Shown: positions 10,637 through 24,101 of the stretch, piece after piece
Position numbering within the stretch: position 1 is the first letter of the stretch
Layout: each line of letters starts with the position of its first letter
Assembly: GCA_036320915.1 (NCBI GenBank)
Contig: JAXBDG010000003.1
Coordinates: 2,542,001-2,606,000 of the forward strand
Source: Linnemannia elongata
Taxonomy: Eukaryota; Mortierellomycota; Mortierellomycetes; Mortierellales; Mortierellaceae
Direction: 5' to 3'
DNA length: 64,000 nucleotides
Program-made: the position numbers and the translations under genes
The notes under the pieces: generated by a model
Seen by the model: the letters and a program-made list of their open reading frames with translations, nothing else
The model's database searches: none
Told to the model about the DNA's origin: nothing

Positions 10637-11907
10637 CTCAGAGAAAAAGAGCCAAACTGGGCAAGGGAGGACGCTCCCGACCCTCGTTTGTTTTTCTACT
10701 CCTCTCTAGCCCACTCCCTTAGAGGTTTGGTGACTTTTTTGAGGACGTGTTTTTGTTTTGGGGCACCAATTTGACCCGCGACCTCCTCGTGGTGTGCCCT
10801 GGACGGTGCCTCTCTCTCTCTCTCTCTCTCTTCTTGCTTCGGATGAGGAATGAGAAGGAGAAGGGGGAGAGAGAGAGAGGCATTGACTGACGGCGGGTCT
10901 ACTAGTTTAGTTATTAGTATAGCACCAACAATAAAGACAGGCAGAAAGTACAGGCAGATGAAATGACAGTGGCTCCAAAAGCAGAATAGTAGCAACAAAG
11001 AGGAGACATGAGGTTGAAGAAAAGCATCTGACATGGTAGTCTCTATTATATGATTGGCATGGTGGTCTCTAATATATGTTTTGCACGGTGGTCTTTATTA
11101 TGTGCTGCGCTTCTTTTAGGGCATCAATGGCACAAACGAAGCCATTGACCGCAGAAAATGAAATGAGAGAGCAGGTTTTGAAAGGCGTGGTGAAAGAAAG
11201 GGCGGAGAAATATATGAACTACTGTCAAGCTCCCCATACCTCCTCGGAGGATTCACCATCTGCCAAACTGCATCCACCCCCTCCACATCCAAGACAGAGT
11301 CATCTACCCATCCACCGCAACCTACCTCCAACCGACCGACTAGGGTTTCCGTCTCGACCTCTCTCGATCCTCTGGCCCTTTCTCTGTTACCCCTGTCTGG
11401 GCTAACCTTACTTCGGATCTCCAGCCGTATCAAAGGTTTAATTTCGGTGCTTGTGTCCCTGTGCACTAATCGGTCAAGGATTATCCATTTGAATCTGTTG
11501 TGAGTGATAAGAACACGATTTACTCTCGACATTTCTTGAAGAAACTTTCCTTCTTCAACGCGTCCTGTCAAGCAAACGCGTTCATTTTGTCGGTCGCGAT
11601 AAGCCTGTGATTTCTGGATATGTGCTCCTTTCTTTTCACTTTATGCTTGTGAGCTACAGAGGCGCACATCTCTACATCTCTTCATTGATATCATTTTTTT
11701 TTTTTTTTTTTTTTCTTTCTCTCCGAAGTCATTTACAAGGATAGACAGAATGAAGAGCATGGATAATAAACACGTATATATATTATTGTCACTAAAAATA
11801 AAGTATCTACTATCCAAACTACAATCTGCGCGTCGATGTGCGAATGGGAGAGGCTGAATGTTCTGGCCCACACAGGCTCTCCACAAGATCAAAAACCAGG
11901 GATCCGT

Positions 11908-12357
11908 CTACGAATAAAAGTTCTTGCAGGGAGCCCTTTCCGTGTTCTCTGGATCCTGTCGAGCTCCACCGTGGGTGGTGGGCAAATCACGGGCGGCAAC
12001 CTTGAAACTGCGAACGTTATCGTTGAGGGTTTGGAAGTACTCGATATTGTACTCTGGGCCCAAGTTGTTTTGAGTGAAACCCCATCTGTTCATGTAGCCG
12101 TTGCAACCGTCGCCAGAGTACAGGGTGACTGCCATTTTGTTCGCAAACATGTTGCCGTTCCCGAATGAGGCCGAGGAGAGACCCAAGTTGGCGATGTCGT
12201 CGGGGAGACGGTAGCAGGTATCGTCATGCAGGGGAGCGCAGATAATCTTTCGGCCCTTACGGTAAGCGTCGGACCAAAACATGAGGTAGGTATAGGGGAC
12301 AGCTTGTGCAACCGTGGTGGCGAGGAGGAGGACGACGAGAATAGAGAGCTTGAGCAT
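11908..12357 (-). CDS. Small secreted beta/gamma-crystallin-like protein, right copy
   Basis: Encodes the same 149-residue protein as the left-arm gene: signal peptide, four cysteines and the closing DNVRSFKV block. An in-frame extension to 12444 exists only because the upstream poly-A run has a different length here. The extension would add a Pro/Lys-rich stretch before the signal peptide and is rejected. The TATA box and leader intron are mirrored too, so both copies keep a complete promoter and both could be expressed. Confidence 0.85.
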   Translation of the reverse strand: MLKLSILVVLLLATTVAQAVPYTYLMFWSDAYRKGRKIICAPLHDDTCYRLPDDIANLGLSSASFGNGNMFANKMAVTLYSGDGCNGYMNRWGFTQNNLGPEYNIEYFQTLNDNVRSFKVAARDLPTTHGGARQDPENTERAPCKNFYS

Positions 12358-14063
12358 GATGAGTGTTTCTAATTTTTTTTTTTTTTTTTTTTTTTGGGGG
12401 GGGGGGAGGGGGAGGAACCGAAACAAAGTGAGTGTGTTAGTCAAAAGTGAACGGAAGAGAACGTATGAGGGTGGTGGTGAAGAAGAGTGCTACTTACAGA
12501 TGCAATGGGTAGACTGAAGATGATGAGGATAGAGAGAACGAGGGGGACCCCAGCTGGTATTTATAGTCGTTCAGAAAAAATATGGTTGTTGAGGTGACTA
12601 CCAGGCGTTATGTCTTTCCCATTTTGGGGTCACCGGTTGGGGATCACAAGTGATGGGATGGTAAAAGAACTGCACGCTCATCGAACAGCCTGACCCTTTT
12701 TGATGACATGAAAGAAGTGTCAAGTTGAATTGGATAGACACCGATGAGAGTTCTTCTATTCCAGCTATACACAAATGGGTTTCATTTTTTTTTTCTTTGG
12801 CCTTTCAGATCCCGAATGAGAAAACCCAGAAAAAAAAATCGAATCAAGGACATGAAGATTTAAGGATACAGCCTTCCTGAGCGTAGCAGCGCGCGCATCA
12901 AATGTCTGGCTCATGGTAGCCGTCAATTAGCTACAGTATGTCAGGGCACATCTGTAAAGAAAACATATCTTGCTGGATGATGAGGGTTGTCTGTCGGAGA
13001 TTACATTGACTAAGAAAAAGAGATACCCTCGGTGTTGGTGTCGGAGACGATATCCCCTGGGCTCTCGCAACAAGAAAAAATATTTCTAATCCGCCCTAGC
13101 ATGCACATGGATCCAATCGACTCCAATCGATTCGTTTGCCCCCGATACTCAGACATTCAACAAAACGTCAATCACTGTTGCACAACTAGAAGCAACAACA
13201 AAAAAGAAAGATGCCGGGTGAGACAAGTACGACTACAAACAACCTACCTTATTTACGTCTAACCCGCACAGACATAAGGTCCGCCAACACTCTTGTACAA
13301 GGGGGGAAAGTCACTCGAGGTCTTAAAATTCTCCAATATAGCCTTTCAGAAGTACTCTAGTGACTAAATTTGTTCGGAAGAGGGTGCCGTGGGACAAGGA
13401 AGAACCAAAAGAGATATTTTTTTCAATGTCAAAAAGCCGCACATTGATGAACTTGCTACCCACCAATGGCTTCCTTAGCTTGATGAAAGAAAAAAAGTAC
13501 TCGGGGCCGTTGCTGACTCGACACTCAATGTGTTCTTGTCGGTGAAGACTAACCAGTTCAAGAAGGTATGCAGTGTCATATTTGGCATGCCGTCCAAAAA
13601 GTCCCATCTGTACCAGCAAATGGGTACGGGATTTGTCCTACGCTTGTTGATTTAATAATGAGCTAGGGTCTCATGCTTAGTCTATGTCAGCTCGGCATAT
13701 TTCCGTTTTGTGCCTCTTTGTTCTTTGTATGCGTCAACATCCAATTCTTAGTATGCGTCGACATCCAATACTTAGTATGCGTCAACATCCAGTAAGGCTG
13801 TGGCTGTGACACACACCATGCTCCCATGTTTTCCCTTGTTTGCTCTAATTTAAGGATGCGGTATAGATCGTACGACGCCAGAGCAAACCTTAAATATGCA
13901 TTTATCGTTTGCTTTCGGATTTATGGTTCCCAATCGCTTGTTGATTCTTTTCGACTGCAGTAAAAAAAACGCGCGTGAAAGAAAGGGGAGTAAAGCACTT
14001 GCACGAGTGCTGTTGCGTTTGAAAAGCGAGTATGGTCGATGATGGGCGCAGGTTTAGTCACTT

Positions 14064-16154
14064 TTGACCAAGAGAAAAAAGAATTGGTTACAAGAAAATG
14101 GATCAACCAAGCCTTTCCTTTTTTTTGAAAAGGAGAGAGAAAACGCGTGTACCTTTATTTATTTGAGCTCATATCTCAACAGTTCCCCACTCCGCGACCT
14201 CACCTGGTTCAGTCAGATGAATCACTTTATCTACACACGCACTACCTCCATGATCTGTCGTCGATTGGACCTGATCTCACACAACATGAACACGCTGATT
14301 GAAACCTCCAGATGGATCGCATCTGGAACCAAAGCTGTGATCTGATCCATAATCTTGTTCTCCCTATTGATTTGAACTGGGTGTACTTGGTAACGTTCAT
14401 AGGTTACCAGCAAGGCAAGGCTCCTTGGATCTTTTTGCTCACTCTAGCCCTGAGGTGTTTGTCAGAGTTCTTCTGCATCCTGTGAAGGGTCTCAAGAACC
14501 TCAAGTGTGTGACCATGATGTACAAGGCTACCAGGTCCATAAACTGTCCAGCTGTGATGGTGTTCACTTATTATGGGCTTTTGGGTCCGATCGAGCACGG
14601 TTTGCAATACACGAGCAACTTTCCTGCGGCATGGGTGGTCTACCACAATCTAGACTTACAGTCCTTTGGGTTTACGACCTTCCAGCTTCTTGACCCTTTC
14701 AGTAGCCGTAGGACCACCCGAGCCATCACTTGCTTGCAGAGCCTTAGGCAGTTGAAATGCTCTATCCGTGACTACTCTATTGTCCCTGTCGAGGTTGTTT
14801 TAGCCCTGCTCAAGGGTCTACCGCCAAGTGTCGAGCCGATCATGGTGGATTCTTGTGTCGATATCAATAACAACTACTATAGTCTCTTCAGGATCTCCTT
14901 GTTGGAGATGATGGCTCGGATATGGCTTCAAGTCTGTTGGAGGAGGGTGTGGGTCCGCCTCCCAGCCTGAACGATTTGAAGATACCCTTGCACTTTGGTG
15001 GCTATACCTACGATGAGATCGTAAGGATTCTAGAGAGTTATCCCGCGCCAATCGTGGTCATATAGAACGTCGAAGCCGAAGCTGAAGCCCGACTGGCCAA
15101 CACAGTTCGAGAACATTGCCCGCATCTCCGCCATGGGTCCATCTGTCGTCCGCCTAACCCACTCTACCATTGCCTCTTAAGGACCAAAATCCTCGATGTG
15201 CTCTTCACTCATATCCCTCCTGAACACATAGCGATACTTACATGGAGACCTTTGCATGAAGGCTTAGGATCCCACAACACCCATATGGTCCCATTCGCCG
15301 TCCTCATCCTGCGTGGGCTCTTAGACACTCAGACCCAGCTTCGCTTCATAAAGACCGTCAGAATCTGCAGTACCACCATCCTATGGATCCCCACAAACTG
15401 CTTAGCATTAATTCGTTCACCATCTAGAGCAGAATTGACAAGCCCTCGTTCATTACCCTCGGGGATGCAATCCATCGAAATACCCCACGTTGGGGTTGAG
15501 GTCGAGACAGTTGCCGTTCCACAGCCGGGTAATGAGCGATGGCAATGTGGGGACCCTTGTTCGTCAGATCGGTGGTCTGGCTGCATTCAGGTCCCACTGT
15601 CACTTGGCACTCCCTCCAGTAGACAAACTTGGACATAGTAAGGGAGAGTAAAATCAATACACATGTCCTGGCTCCTTGACCTTGGATCCGAGACCAGACA
15701 AAGATATTGTCCTATTAAAGTCACTGACCACGATGCTGCTTTTTCTAACTACAACGTGGCAGCTGCCAGTGCCAAAAGTGAGGGAGCTACAGCCTTGGAA
15801 TCTTCCCCGCTTGCAGAAATCACCTATTCTATTGTTGCTGCAACTGCAAATCCGGAACAAATCGACACCCTTTGCACAGGACCCCTCTGCCACCCTTGGC
15901 GTTGTAACCAAACTGCAAGACTTGCAAGGCTCTCCTCCCAAGTCACCAGGAACACGGTCGTCGGCCTCCGAGATTAACTGGATCAGAATCATTTGGCCCA
16001 AAAGTTGCGCATGCTATCGCTTTGTAACGTCAAGAACAGCATGGCGGTGGACGACATTCCTGCACTTGTTGAGAGGCTCCGTGGCGAGTTGGGATTTCGC
16101 GCGCGGGTGTGTCCTCTAAATTGGGTGAGGAGCGGTTCTGCTGAGGAAAACTAA
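14064..16154 (+). pseudogene. Degenerate leucine-rich-repeat (F-box-like) gene
   Basis: Leucine-rich, repeat-like segments occur in several frames in order: LRDLTWFSQMNHF, GLKNLKCVTMM, LQSLRQLKCSI, VVLALLKGLPPSVE, LAQKLRMLSLCNVKNSM and ALVERLRGELGF, ending with a stop at 16152. Frame shifts and stops separate them, so no single intact reading exists. Large F-box/LRR families are common in Mortierella-type fungi. The N-terminal F-box itself is not visible, so the assignment is inference. The first part lies inside the right palindrome arm and crosses its border at 14275. The left arm keeps only the part up to the border. Confidence 0.45.
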
Positions 16155-19100
16155 TTTCTGGTCACCTCTCTTGCACGTTTTTGTTCTTCTGATTCTAAAT
16201 TACGCCGGTTTCCTTCCACCCTTATTTCTCCGTGTGGACGTCGCCCATTTCTCCTTTTTTTTTTTTTTTTCTTGCCTTTTTCTTTCGACATCCCATGAGG
16301 GCCCAAAGCAACAAACAATGCCATGACAACAGCAATAATACGACAGCAATACCAAAAAGCAAGAAAAAAAAGTATGCCTTCACAGTAGGCGCATCTCCTT
16401 TTTTTATTTTGTTGAATGCGTGGTGAAGTGAGATGTTCGTTTTTTTTCTTGTACTCATTAGCTATGTTACGAAGTGAAGGAAAAGAGTTTGTCTGGAAAA
16501 GAAAAAGTAAGAGAGTTAGTGTCCAGTGAAGAGGGGATGGCGATGTGGAAACGGACAGAGATGATGACGTTAGACAATGCAAGAGCGAGAGAGAGAGAGA
16601 GAGATGATGAGTGGAGGTGTGAGCGGAATGGAGGGAGGCGAGAGAGCAGAATGAGAAGGTAGATGAAGGATTGCGACAGAGTGAGAGGTGGTGACTTTGT
16701 CAATTGCATTCACGGTCGTGATGAGACTGTAGGAAGAATGTGGGAAAGATTTGTGAGTGTGTGGAAAGGGAGGAGAGGAAAAAGAAAAAAAGACTACCAG
16801 GCATAGGCAAACAATTCATAGGCATCGGCCTCAACCAATGAGGACGTGTACTGTGTATCCCCCGTCAAAAGATATTTACAAAGAGGCTTGGTTGGTGGCA
16901 ACACTCTCCTCACCCTTGCGGTATCGCTCTCCCCCTGTCCCTGTCGACATCATGCCAAGCTAGGCTGATATCTCAGGGGACAATATCTATTCACTAGACA
17001 CGGAGTGTGTAGCTCTAGCTAGAAGGATGGAGTATGTAACCTATCTATCCTGGGTACTAGCATTATTGTGACTAGTGTGTAGTTATTGCTAAAAGCAGCG
17101 CTGCTGCTTGTCGATACAATCATGCCTGCCACACCCTATTGCACACTTGACTCCACGTTGCCTTTTGCCAATCAGTGGAAGCAATCATTCTTTGCTTGAT
17201 CTAAACACGCCTTTACTAGTTTGTTTGTCGTACGCCTAGCATTCCTGCACTCTCACAAAGAAAAAAAAAAAAAAAAAAAAACGAGGAAGAAAACAACAAA
17301 CGGCAACAAACAAATGAGCAGCAGTCGCTCCTGTCATCCAGTCACTTTCCTGCACCAATCAAGGAGGTTTTGCTGTTGTGTCCACCTATCCTCTCTTTCT
17401 TCTTCATTCCTGTAACGCAGATTCGGTTCCTGAACGTCCTACTCCTCCTGAAGTCATCTGGAGAACCGATGTAAAGGCAGGGACCAGAGTTCCCTTCCTT
17501 TTTTTCTGTCCACGAAACACTGCCTCTGATTGGTTGCGGTGTCCGCATGACTTTTTTGCCCAAACAGCTAAACCAACTGGATCCAACTCCCACTGGACAA
17601 TACAAAACCTGAATCTGTCTCCACTGGACTGCGGGGATGACGCCAGAAAGCGAATTGAGAGAAGGTGATCGGGGAAGGAAAAAATAGGTGTGCTCTCACA
17701 CTCACACTCACACTCAATATCACTTACGGACATGTCCAACCTTCCAGTTTATTGTACTTTTCTACTTGAGCGAAAGAGGAGATACGTAGAAAACTCAAAA
17801 TGACAATACGTAAAAGACAGAAAGAAATCACACGAACTCCCAGTTCGGACTCGCTGGGCCCAATCTAAATGCTACAAAGAGGAGTGTACTACAGTACGAA
17901 AGAAGAAGTAAGAACAAGAAGTGGACCAATCGAGAAAACAAAGATGAGATAAGGGCGGAGTCCCACCTTTTCCTTCCTTCCAGACGAAGAAAGACAACTT
18001 TCTCACCCTTTTGGATCATTCATCATTACCACCCTCCAAATACAGGAAAAGTAACCTTGTGTGCAAACTATGTCAACGATCGGAAGAACGTCAAAAACAA
18101 AAAGCAGGGTGGCTTGATTTATCCAGCTAAAAAGCCTAGGCCCTACATATCCATTCTCACCAAGCAATACCTTGGTCAGTTGTCCTATGGGACTACATAC
18201 CTACTAACAGCTATATTCTAGATATCACCCAACCGTTTCTATTCCCTTTTTCCGGAAGCAATAATATGGGGTGCAGGGGGATCGCGTACTGATGAGACCA
18301 ACAAAGGTTGAACAACTGGGCGAAATCCTCACAGTCATCCCTAGACGTATTTTGTTTAGGATCCACTTTGTCCTTTATTCCACTCAAGTCCCATCCGATC
18401 ACTCTAGGAAAAAAGAACCACCTTATCGTTCAGTCTAACTAACCCTACGCAAGATTCTCAGTTACTTCCAAGCTCCCAGCTCACTTATTCCTTTAATACT
18501 TTACCCTCCGTCGCTCTCAAACCTGATATTTTGACTTTCCAACTACTCTCTACAACAGAACGATCACATATTCTCTCTCTCACACATATACGCCATGGCG
18601 GCGTAATCCTGCGCAGAACAGAGCCAAGAACATGATAACACCCATAATTCTTTATGGTTTTTTTTGTTGGGAGCAGCAATAGAACGAAAAAAAAATGAGA
18701 CTAGTCGTCTGCCTCTTTAACTTTTCTCATATGTTTTTGGCCGTTCAGCCATATGCAGACCAGCACCTACCAGGTCCGGGTCCAAGTTCAAGTAAGAAAG
18801 GGACAAGTGGCGTTAGACTGCGGGACGCACAGTAGCAAGAGCAACGCAATTGGCTGAGTGGATTCCATTCCTCGGATAGTTGTCAGTGGAGCGAGGTGGC
18901 AGGATGGGGGGAGCTAAGACACATCATACATATCGCACATAAATCATGCATCTGTGAGGGGAAGGCGCCGTGCTATTGCTGCAGACGACAAGCGGCCATT
19001 AGGCAATCGATGGTCAACGCAGGGAAAAGGCTAGATAGAATGAAGACCGAAAAGATGATTCGAGAAGGGGTGGGGGTACACAGGCAGGTAGGGTACGAGA

Positions 19101-22100
19101 GCGAACGATACAATATACTGTTACAGCACGGAAATAACCCAATAAACAAAAAACAAACAAACAGATTGTCAAATGAGGAGTGGCAGAAGGATCGTTATGA
19201 TCCAAAGGAGCCAAGGAAGGAAGAAAAAAAAGGGACGAAAGGGCTAATCTGTTAGACATGGGCACATCGATTCACGGAATAGAGGGAAGGGTGATGTACC
19301 GTTGCAGGGTGGATTTGAAAAAAAGAACAATTGGGCGATGCAGGAATGGAAAGGGTACCTCCAACATAGCATATCTGATTTGTCAATTTGTCTCTGCACA
19401 CGTATGTCTTAACGCCACTGTATCCGTGTGTGGTTTGTCTTGGTTTTTCTGGGGAGGGATGTCCGTGAGAGAGTAGGAGAAAAAGCGTGAGAGAGTAACA
19501 AGAATCGACTCTACCACAAACACACGCAAACAAAGCAAAACAAAACAAAACAAAACAAAATATAAAACAAAACAAACAAATGGTAAACAGCCGAATTGTC
19601 CTTTTGGCCCTTTCGGCGATTTGTTGCCCTCCCACTCGGATCTTAGTCTCACAGTCATAGACCACAAGATGCAGTAGGCACATGTGCTGTTAGGAAAGAG
19701 GCGGTCAGGAACATATTCGCAGCAATAGATTGTTGTCTTCCCTTGATCGGCGGTATTTGTTCATTTGATGATTGTCACACCTTTCTAGCATGTCTATACG
19801 ACCCATTACTCCTTGTATATGTACCCTCAGCAATCAAACACAATGACGGAACAAACAAATTGAGATGTGCGTAAACACAAGTACAGGACATGTTTGTTTT
19901 GGCGATCTCGACTCCTCTCTTGCACCAGTCGGCCGTTTTTCTCTGTTGATTGTTTGTTTGTTTGTTTGTTTTGTTTGTGTCTAAAAATTGATTTGTGAAA
20001 TGAAATCCACACACACTTAACACGGAGAGTGCAGTGTGTGAGAGCAAAATCAACAAAGGCTTAAGAAAAGTGCAAACAGATCGAGCTGTGAGAAGGAGAA
20101 AGGGGAAGCGGAGGAGGAGGAGGTTGGGGGGGGAAAGAAAAAGAGAAAGCGAAAGATAGAGGCGAGAGGGAAAGATGTGGGAGAGCTGAATTGAACACTT
20201 GCTCACACTGCTCCTGAATCCGATCTCACAACGGCACATACTAGAGTAGCAAAACGAGAAAAGCACTACAGAAGGCTGCCCTGATACCTTATAATGCGAT
20301 GTAGAGGAGAGAAATAGAGAGAAGGCAATGTTCTCAAGAGTAGGAAGACATCATTTGCCCAGTTCTCCACGTCTATTGTCATTGTCAACCCCGACCATCA
20401 CCATCTTCTCGTCCATGTCGTTTCTATCAGGGCGTCAACTACCTTGTCAATTCTCTCTCTCCGTTGTCGTTACTTCGATTTTTGCCCCTCGGAGTTCACT
20501 CCGATGTGGCGCTCTGCTTCTTTAACTTTCTTCACGCTTCGTTCTTTTGTTTCTCTTCGTCTACATGTACATTTACGCCATCGAGCCCAAAACCAAGTAT
20601 GTAATTAGTAAGTGCAGTTCGATCTAGCCGATTGAAGTGCCTCGCAGAAAGCCCTTTTCTTCCTTATCTCTTCTTCTCTTAGAAAAGTGCCAAAGCGGCT
20701 TTTTTCTACTCCAAGGTCATGTGTAGCCATGTCTCCTCTCTTCCTTGTAATTTGATTCGACGAGCCAAGCTTTAGTTTACTCTCTTTTTGAGTTCAATTC
20801 ATTTTTTTTTCGGTCAAACGGGTGCTCTCAGAGGTACACACGAATCCGTTTTGGGTGAATACTTGGAGAGCAAGGACAGAGAAAGGTGTCCAACCATCCT
20901 CTTCAGCACCCATTCTGGGAGTCGTTTGTAGGCTACTTGTTGATTTTTGTTGGTGTCGTACTGTGCGAATATTACTCTTCTTGGAGGATTTGTTTATTTG
21001 TTTGTGTATTCTGTGTTCACAATACACACAGACGGAAGACACAAAAACAAACAAAGACATCATTAATTACAACGAAATACGGGCACAACAGGCCTTCAGT
21101 GACAGAAAAAAAGAAGGTGGATCCAAATTGGTGTTGTGAAAGAAAATGGGTTTGGGGGTGGATTGGTTCTGCAAGGATATCGTAGGCAGATCGGTCAAAT
21201 GAAGGCAATCTCAAGTTGAGCCGGATTCAAGGATAGGAGGCGCTTCTTGTCTTACTCTCTCTCGATCAGTTCAGCAGGGTACCGACCGAGCTTCCCGACT
21301 TCGCTCCCTCAAATTCTGACCAGTCCTTTTGCGAGGGAGCAGGAGCACGCGACGAGGCATCCAGGTGCGTCATGGTACAGGATTGGCTAGAACTTTTTTT
21401 TTCGGCCTCATTGGATCTAATGCCATGATAGATCAGACCGGAGAGAGGGAAGAGACAGAAGACAAGTTCTGGACCTGTTTGCTGAGCACTGGAAGAAGAG
21501 AGTCCCCTGTGGTCGATACGATATGGAGAGCGAGAAGGAAGAGGGAAGACAAACGGCCTTTTTTTTTGTTCTGCCAAGGTGCGCAAAAAAAAAAGATTAG
21601 CGCATTAATGATTTTTTGGGACAAGGCAAAAGGCCAAGGGGCGAAAGTGTAATAGGCTCTGTTGGACTCTCCCTCTCTCTCTTCCCTCTCTCTCTTCCCT
21701 CTCTCTCGTACCATTTCCTAATGGGTTTATTTTGGGCCAAAACGAGTCGATACAAGTGGACAGACAGATCCACTACGAGAAACAAGAAGACCCAAAAGGG
21801 AGGGGCCAATCGTTGGTGGCTGTCCATTCGATCCAAAAAGAAATCACGCTCTGGGGTGTCTACTCGTCCGCCAATCATATTCCTCTGCGCGATTCAATCA
21901 TTGCTTCATTTAATCAGTTATGAACTGAAGTGTGCGCTTTGATATGATAGGGATTGAATCCCTCCCTTCTTGTTGGAGAGCGTCCATCCCCTCTTGAACG
22001 TCCCTCGTCTCTTTGCTCCCTTTTCTCCTTTAACGACAACTCGTATAAAGCAAGGCACCCCTGCCCCTCTTTCCCTCTTTTTTCTCTCGACCCAGTCCTG

Positions 22101-22294
22101 ACAACTACATCCACCCCTACCTTCTCCTCGCTTCTCACCCTCCCTCTCTCTCCCTCTTCCTCCCTCCCTTCTTCTCTCTCTTCCTCTCTCGCTCTCCTTC
22201 CCTCTCTTCATCACCTTACTTTCTTTTACGACCTTACTTGTCTTTCACAAGACTCTTTCCCTACCCAACCTTCAACCTTCACAACTAACACAAA
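16155..22294. other. Gene-poor low-complexity region upstream of the permease
   Basis: About 6 kb of T-rich, GA-rich and A-rich tracts, such as the A run near 17262-17281, CAAAA repeats near 19540, GTTTGTTTG near 19950 and CT repeats at 21665-21715 and 22130-22215. Open frames here are short, overlapping and low in complexity. The CT-rich stretch just before 22295 fits the 5' leader of a strongly expressed fungal gene. No complete gene or tRNA was recognised. Confidence 0.5.
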
Positions 22295-24101
22295 ATGTCC
22301 AAATTCGAAGACGGACACGAGATGTCTGAAAAGTACGAGATCGACCAGATGCAGGATGTCGGTCAGGGTGAGGTCCCTATGGCTGCCGAACAAGAGGGTC
22401 TCAAGCGTGACCTCCGTCTCCGCCACATGGTCATGATCGCTATCTCTGGTACCATCGGTACCGGTCTCTTCTTGACCTCCGGTTCGACCATCGCCCATGC
22501 CGGTCCCGGTGGTGCTCTTCTCGCTTATGCCCTCATCGGTCTCTGGCTCGTCTTTGTTTGCCAGGCTATCGGTGAGATCGCTACTCTCTTGCCCCTCCCT
22601 GGTGCCTTCAACGCCTGGGGTGGCCGTATCTTTGACGAGGCTTTCTCCTTTCAAATGACTGTAAGTTTCTCATGTCCAATATCATATTATTTCATGTCTC
22701 TTCGACGCTCATTTCCTGTCACACCATTGCTACCATGTCCTCGAGAACTAACACCGCCCTCTTATTTATGCTTCTTTCAACGCTTGAAAACAGTACATGT
22801 ACTTCATCAACTGGGCTTTGACCATCCCTGCTGAGCTCTCTGCCTCTGCTGTTATTGTCGAGTTCTGGCTTGGCAAGGATTCGTCTTTCCCTTCCTGGGT
22901 CGTCCCCGTTATCATTATTGTATTGATGGTCTTCATCAACATGGCCGGTGTCCAGGCTTACGGAGAGCTCGAGTACTGGTTCTCTATTCTCAAGGTCCTC
23001 ACCATCATCATCTTCATCGTCTGCGGTATCCTTGTTGATGCTGGCGCCATCGGTGGTACCACCTACGGTGTTTCCAACTGGACCATCGAGGGAGCTCCCT
23101 TCAAGGGCGGCTTCATGGCCTTCCTTAAAGTATTGGTCTCTGTCGGATATGCCTATGGTGGATCTGAGATGACTGGTGTCACTGCTGCCGAGTCCCGCAA
23201 CCCCCATAAGCACGTCCCCAAGGCCGTCAACACCGTCTTGGTCCGTATTGCCTTCTTCTACCTTTCCTCGATCTTTTTGCTCGGCTCGATCGTCGCCAAC
23301 AACGACCCCCTGTTGGTCAACTCTACCGGATCTGCTGCCCAGGCCCCTTTCACCATTGTCTTCGTCAAGGCCGGTTTGAAGGGCGCTGCCAACTACATGA
23401 ACGCCGTCGTCTTCACTTCCGTCTTCTCGGCCATCAACTCTGACTTCTACGTCGCCACCCGCATGTTGTTGTCGCTCTCCCGTAACGGCTGGGCCCACAA
23501 GAAGATCGGTTACACCAACGCTCGCGGTGTTCCAGTTGTCGCTGTCGCTATCGTCACTCTCTGCTCGTGCTTGTCGTTGATCACCATCTTCGTCGGTTCC
23601 GGTGTTGTCTTCCAGTGGTTCGTCTCCATCATCGGCTCCATCATCTTCCAGTCCTGGATCTTGATTTTGTTCCTCCACTTCCGCTTCCGTTACTGCTGGA
23701 AGGCCCAGGGCCGTGCCGTCAGTGAGCTCCCTTACGTCTCCTGGGGCTACCCTTACGGTAACATCTTGGCCACCATTATCGGCTGCGGCTGCATCATTGC
23801 CACCTGCTACTTGTCGGTTATCAACCCCCCTCAATACCCCGGTGCTGATGCCACGGCGGAAGCCTTGGCCCAATACAGCAAGGATCGTGATGGGTATGCC
23901 CAGGGTCTTTTGGGCGCCTGGTTCCCTTGGGTCTTATCCGCCATCTTGTTCTTCTCGTACAAGTACTCTCGTGGTACCAAGTTGATTAAGGCTGTGGATG
24001 CCGATCTTGACACTGGTCGCTTTATCCCCTCCGAGTCTGACAAGGAGGACTTGAAGCCCCACGGTCCTAAGTGGAAGCGTGTCCTCAAGTCCTTGGTCTA
24101 A
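22295..24101 (+). CDS. Amino acid permease (APC superfamily, fungal YAT type)
   Basis: Two exons (22295-22660 and 22794-24101) give 557 aa. A 133-bp intron with GTAAGT donor and CAG acceptor separates them. The family signature is clear: an RDLRLRHMVMIAISGTIGTG helix-1 block, GPGGALLAYALIGLWL, a GEIATLLPLPGAF loop and NPHKHVPKAVNTV. About twelve hydrophobic segments follow in order, with soluble N- and C-terminal tails. The acidic N-terminus and the tail after about residue 500 face the cytosol by family rule. The role is proton-coupled uptake of amino acids across the plasma membrane; substrate range cannot be read from sequence. Length is normal for the family. Strong codon bias (C-ending codons) and the CT-rich leader suggest high expression. 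The 384-codon open frame on the other strand is a shadow. Confidence 0.95.

Larger units (their letters stand above)
9490..14275 (-). repeat. Right arm of giant inverted duplication
   Basis: Reverse complement of 3796-8577, with the same features in mirrored order: hairpin array at 10398-10636, secreted-protein gene at 11908-12357, 24-bp repeat near 13719-13791. The outer end falls inside a degenerate LRR-type gene whose frame runs on beyond the border on this side only. That suggests the right side is the older arrangement and the left arm is the inverted copy. Confidence 0.93.

Noticed and set aside
11908..12444. 178-codon version of the right-arm secreted gene
   Set aside because: The extra N-terminal part comes from a poly-A run whose length happens to keep frame. 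It would hide the signal peptide, and the left arm lacks it.
3796..14275. Palindrome as a transposon with very long terminal inverted repeats
   Set aside because: No transposase or reverse transcriptase is present in arms or spacer, no short terminal motif and no target-site duplication at the outer ends.
21900..21975. tRNA-like GGGATTGAATCCC motif
   Set aside because: No matching A-box, anticodon stem or acceptor stem could be placed within 70-90 bp on either strand.
16155..22200. Several frames of 60-160 codons in low-complexity DNA
   Set aside because: They overlap on both strands, are built from T-rich, CT-rich or GA-rich tracts and have no splice or domain support.
22719..23873. 384-codon minus-strand frame opposite the permease
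   Set aside because: It is a shadow created by the strong third-position C bias of the permease; its composition is Gly/Asp/Val-rich nonsense.
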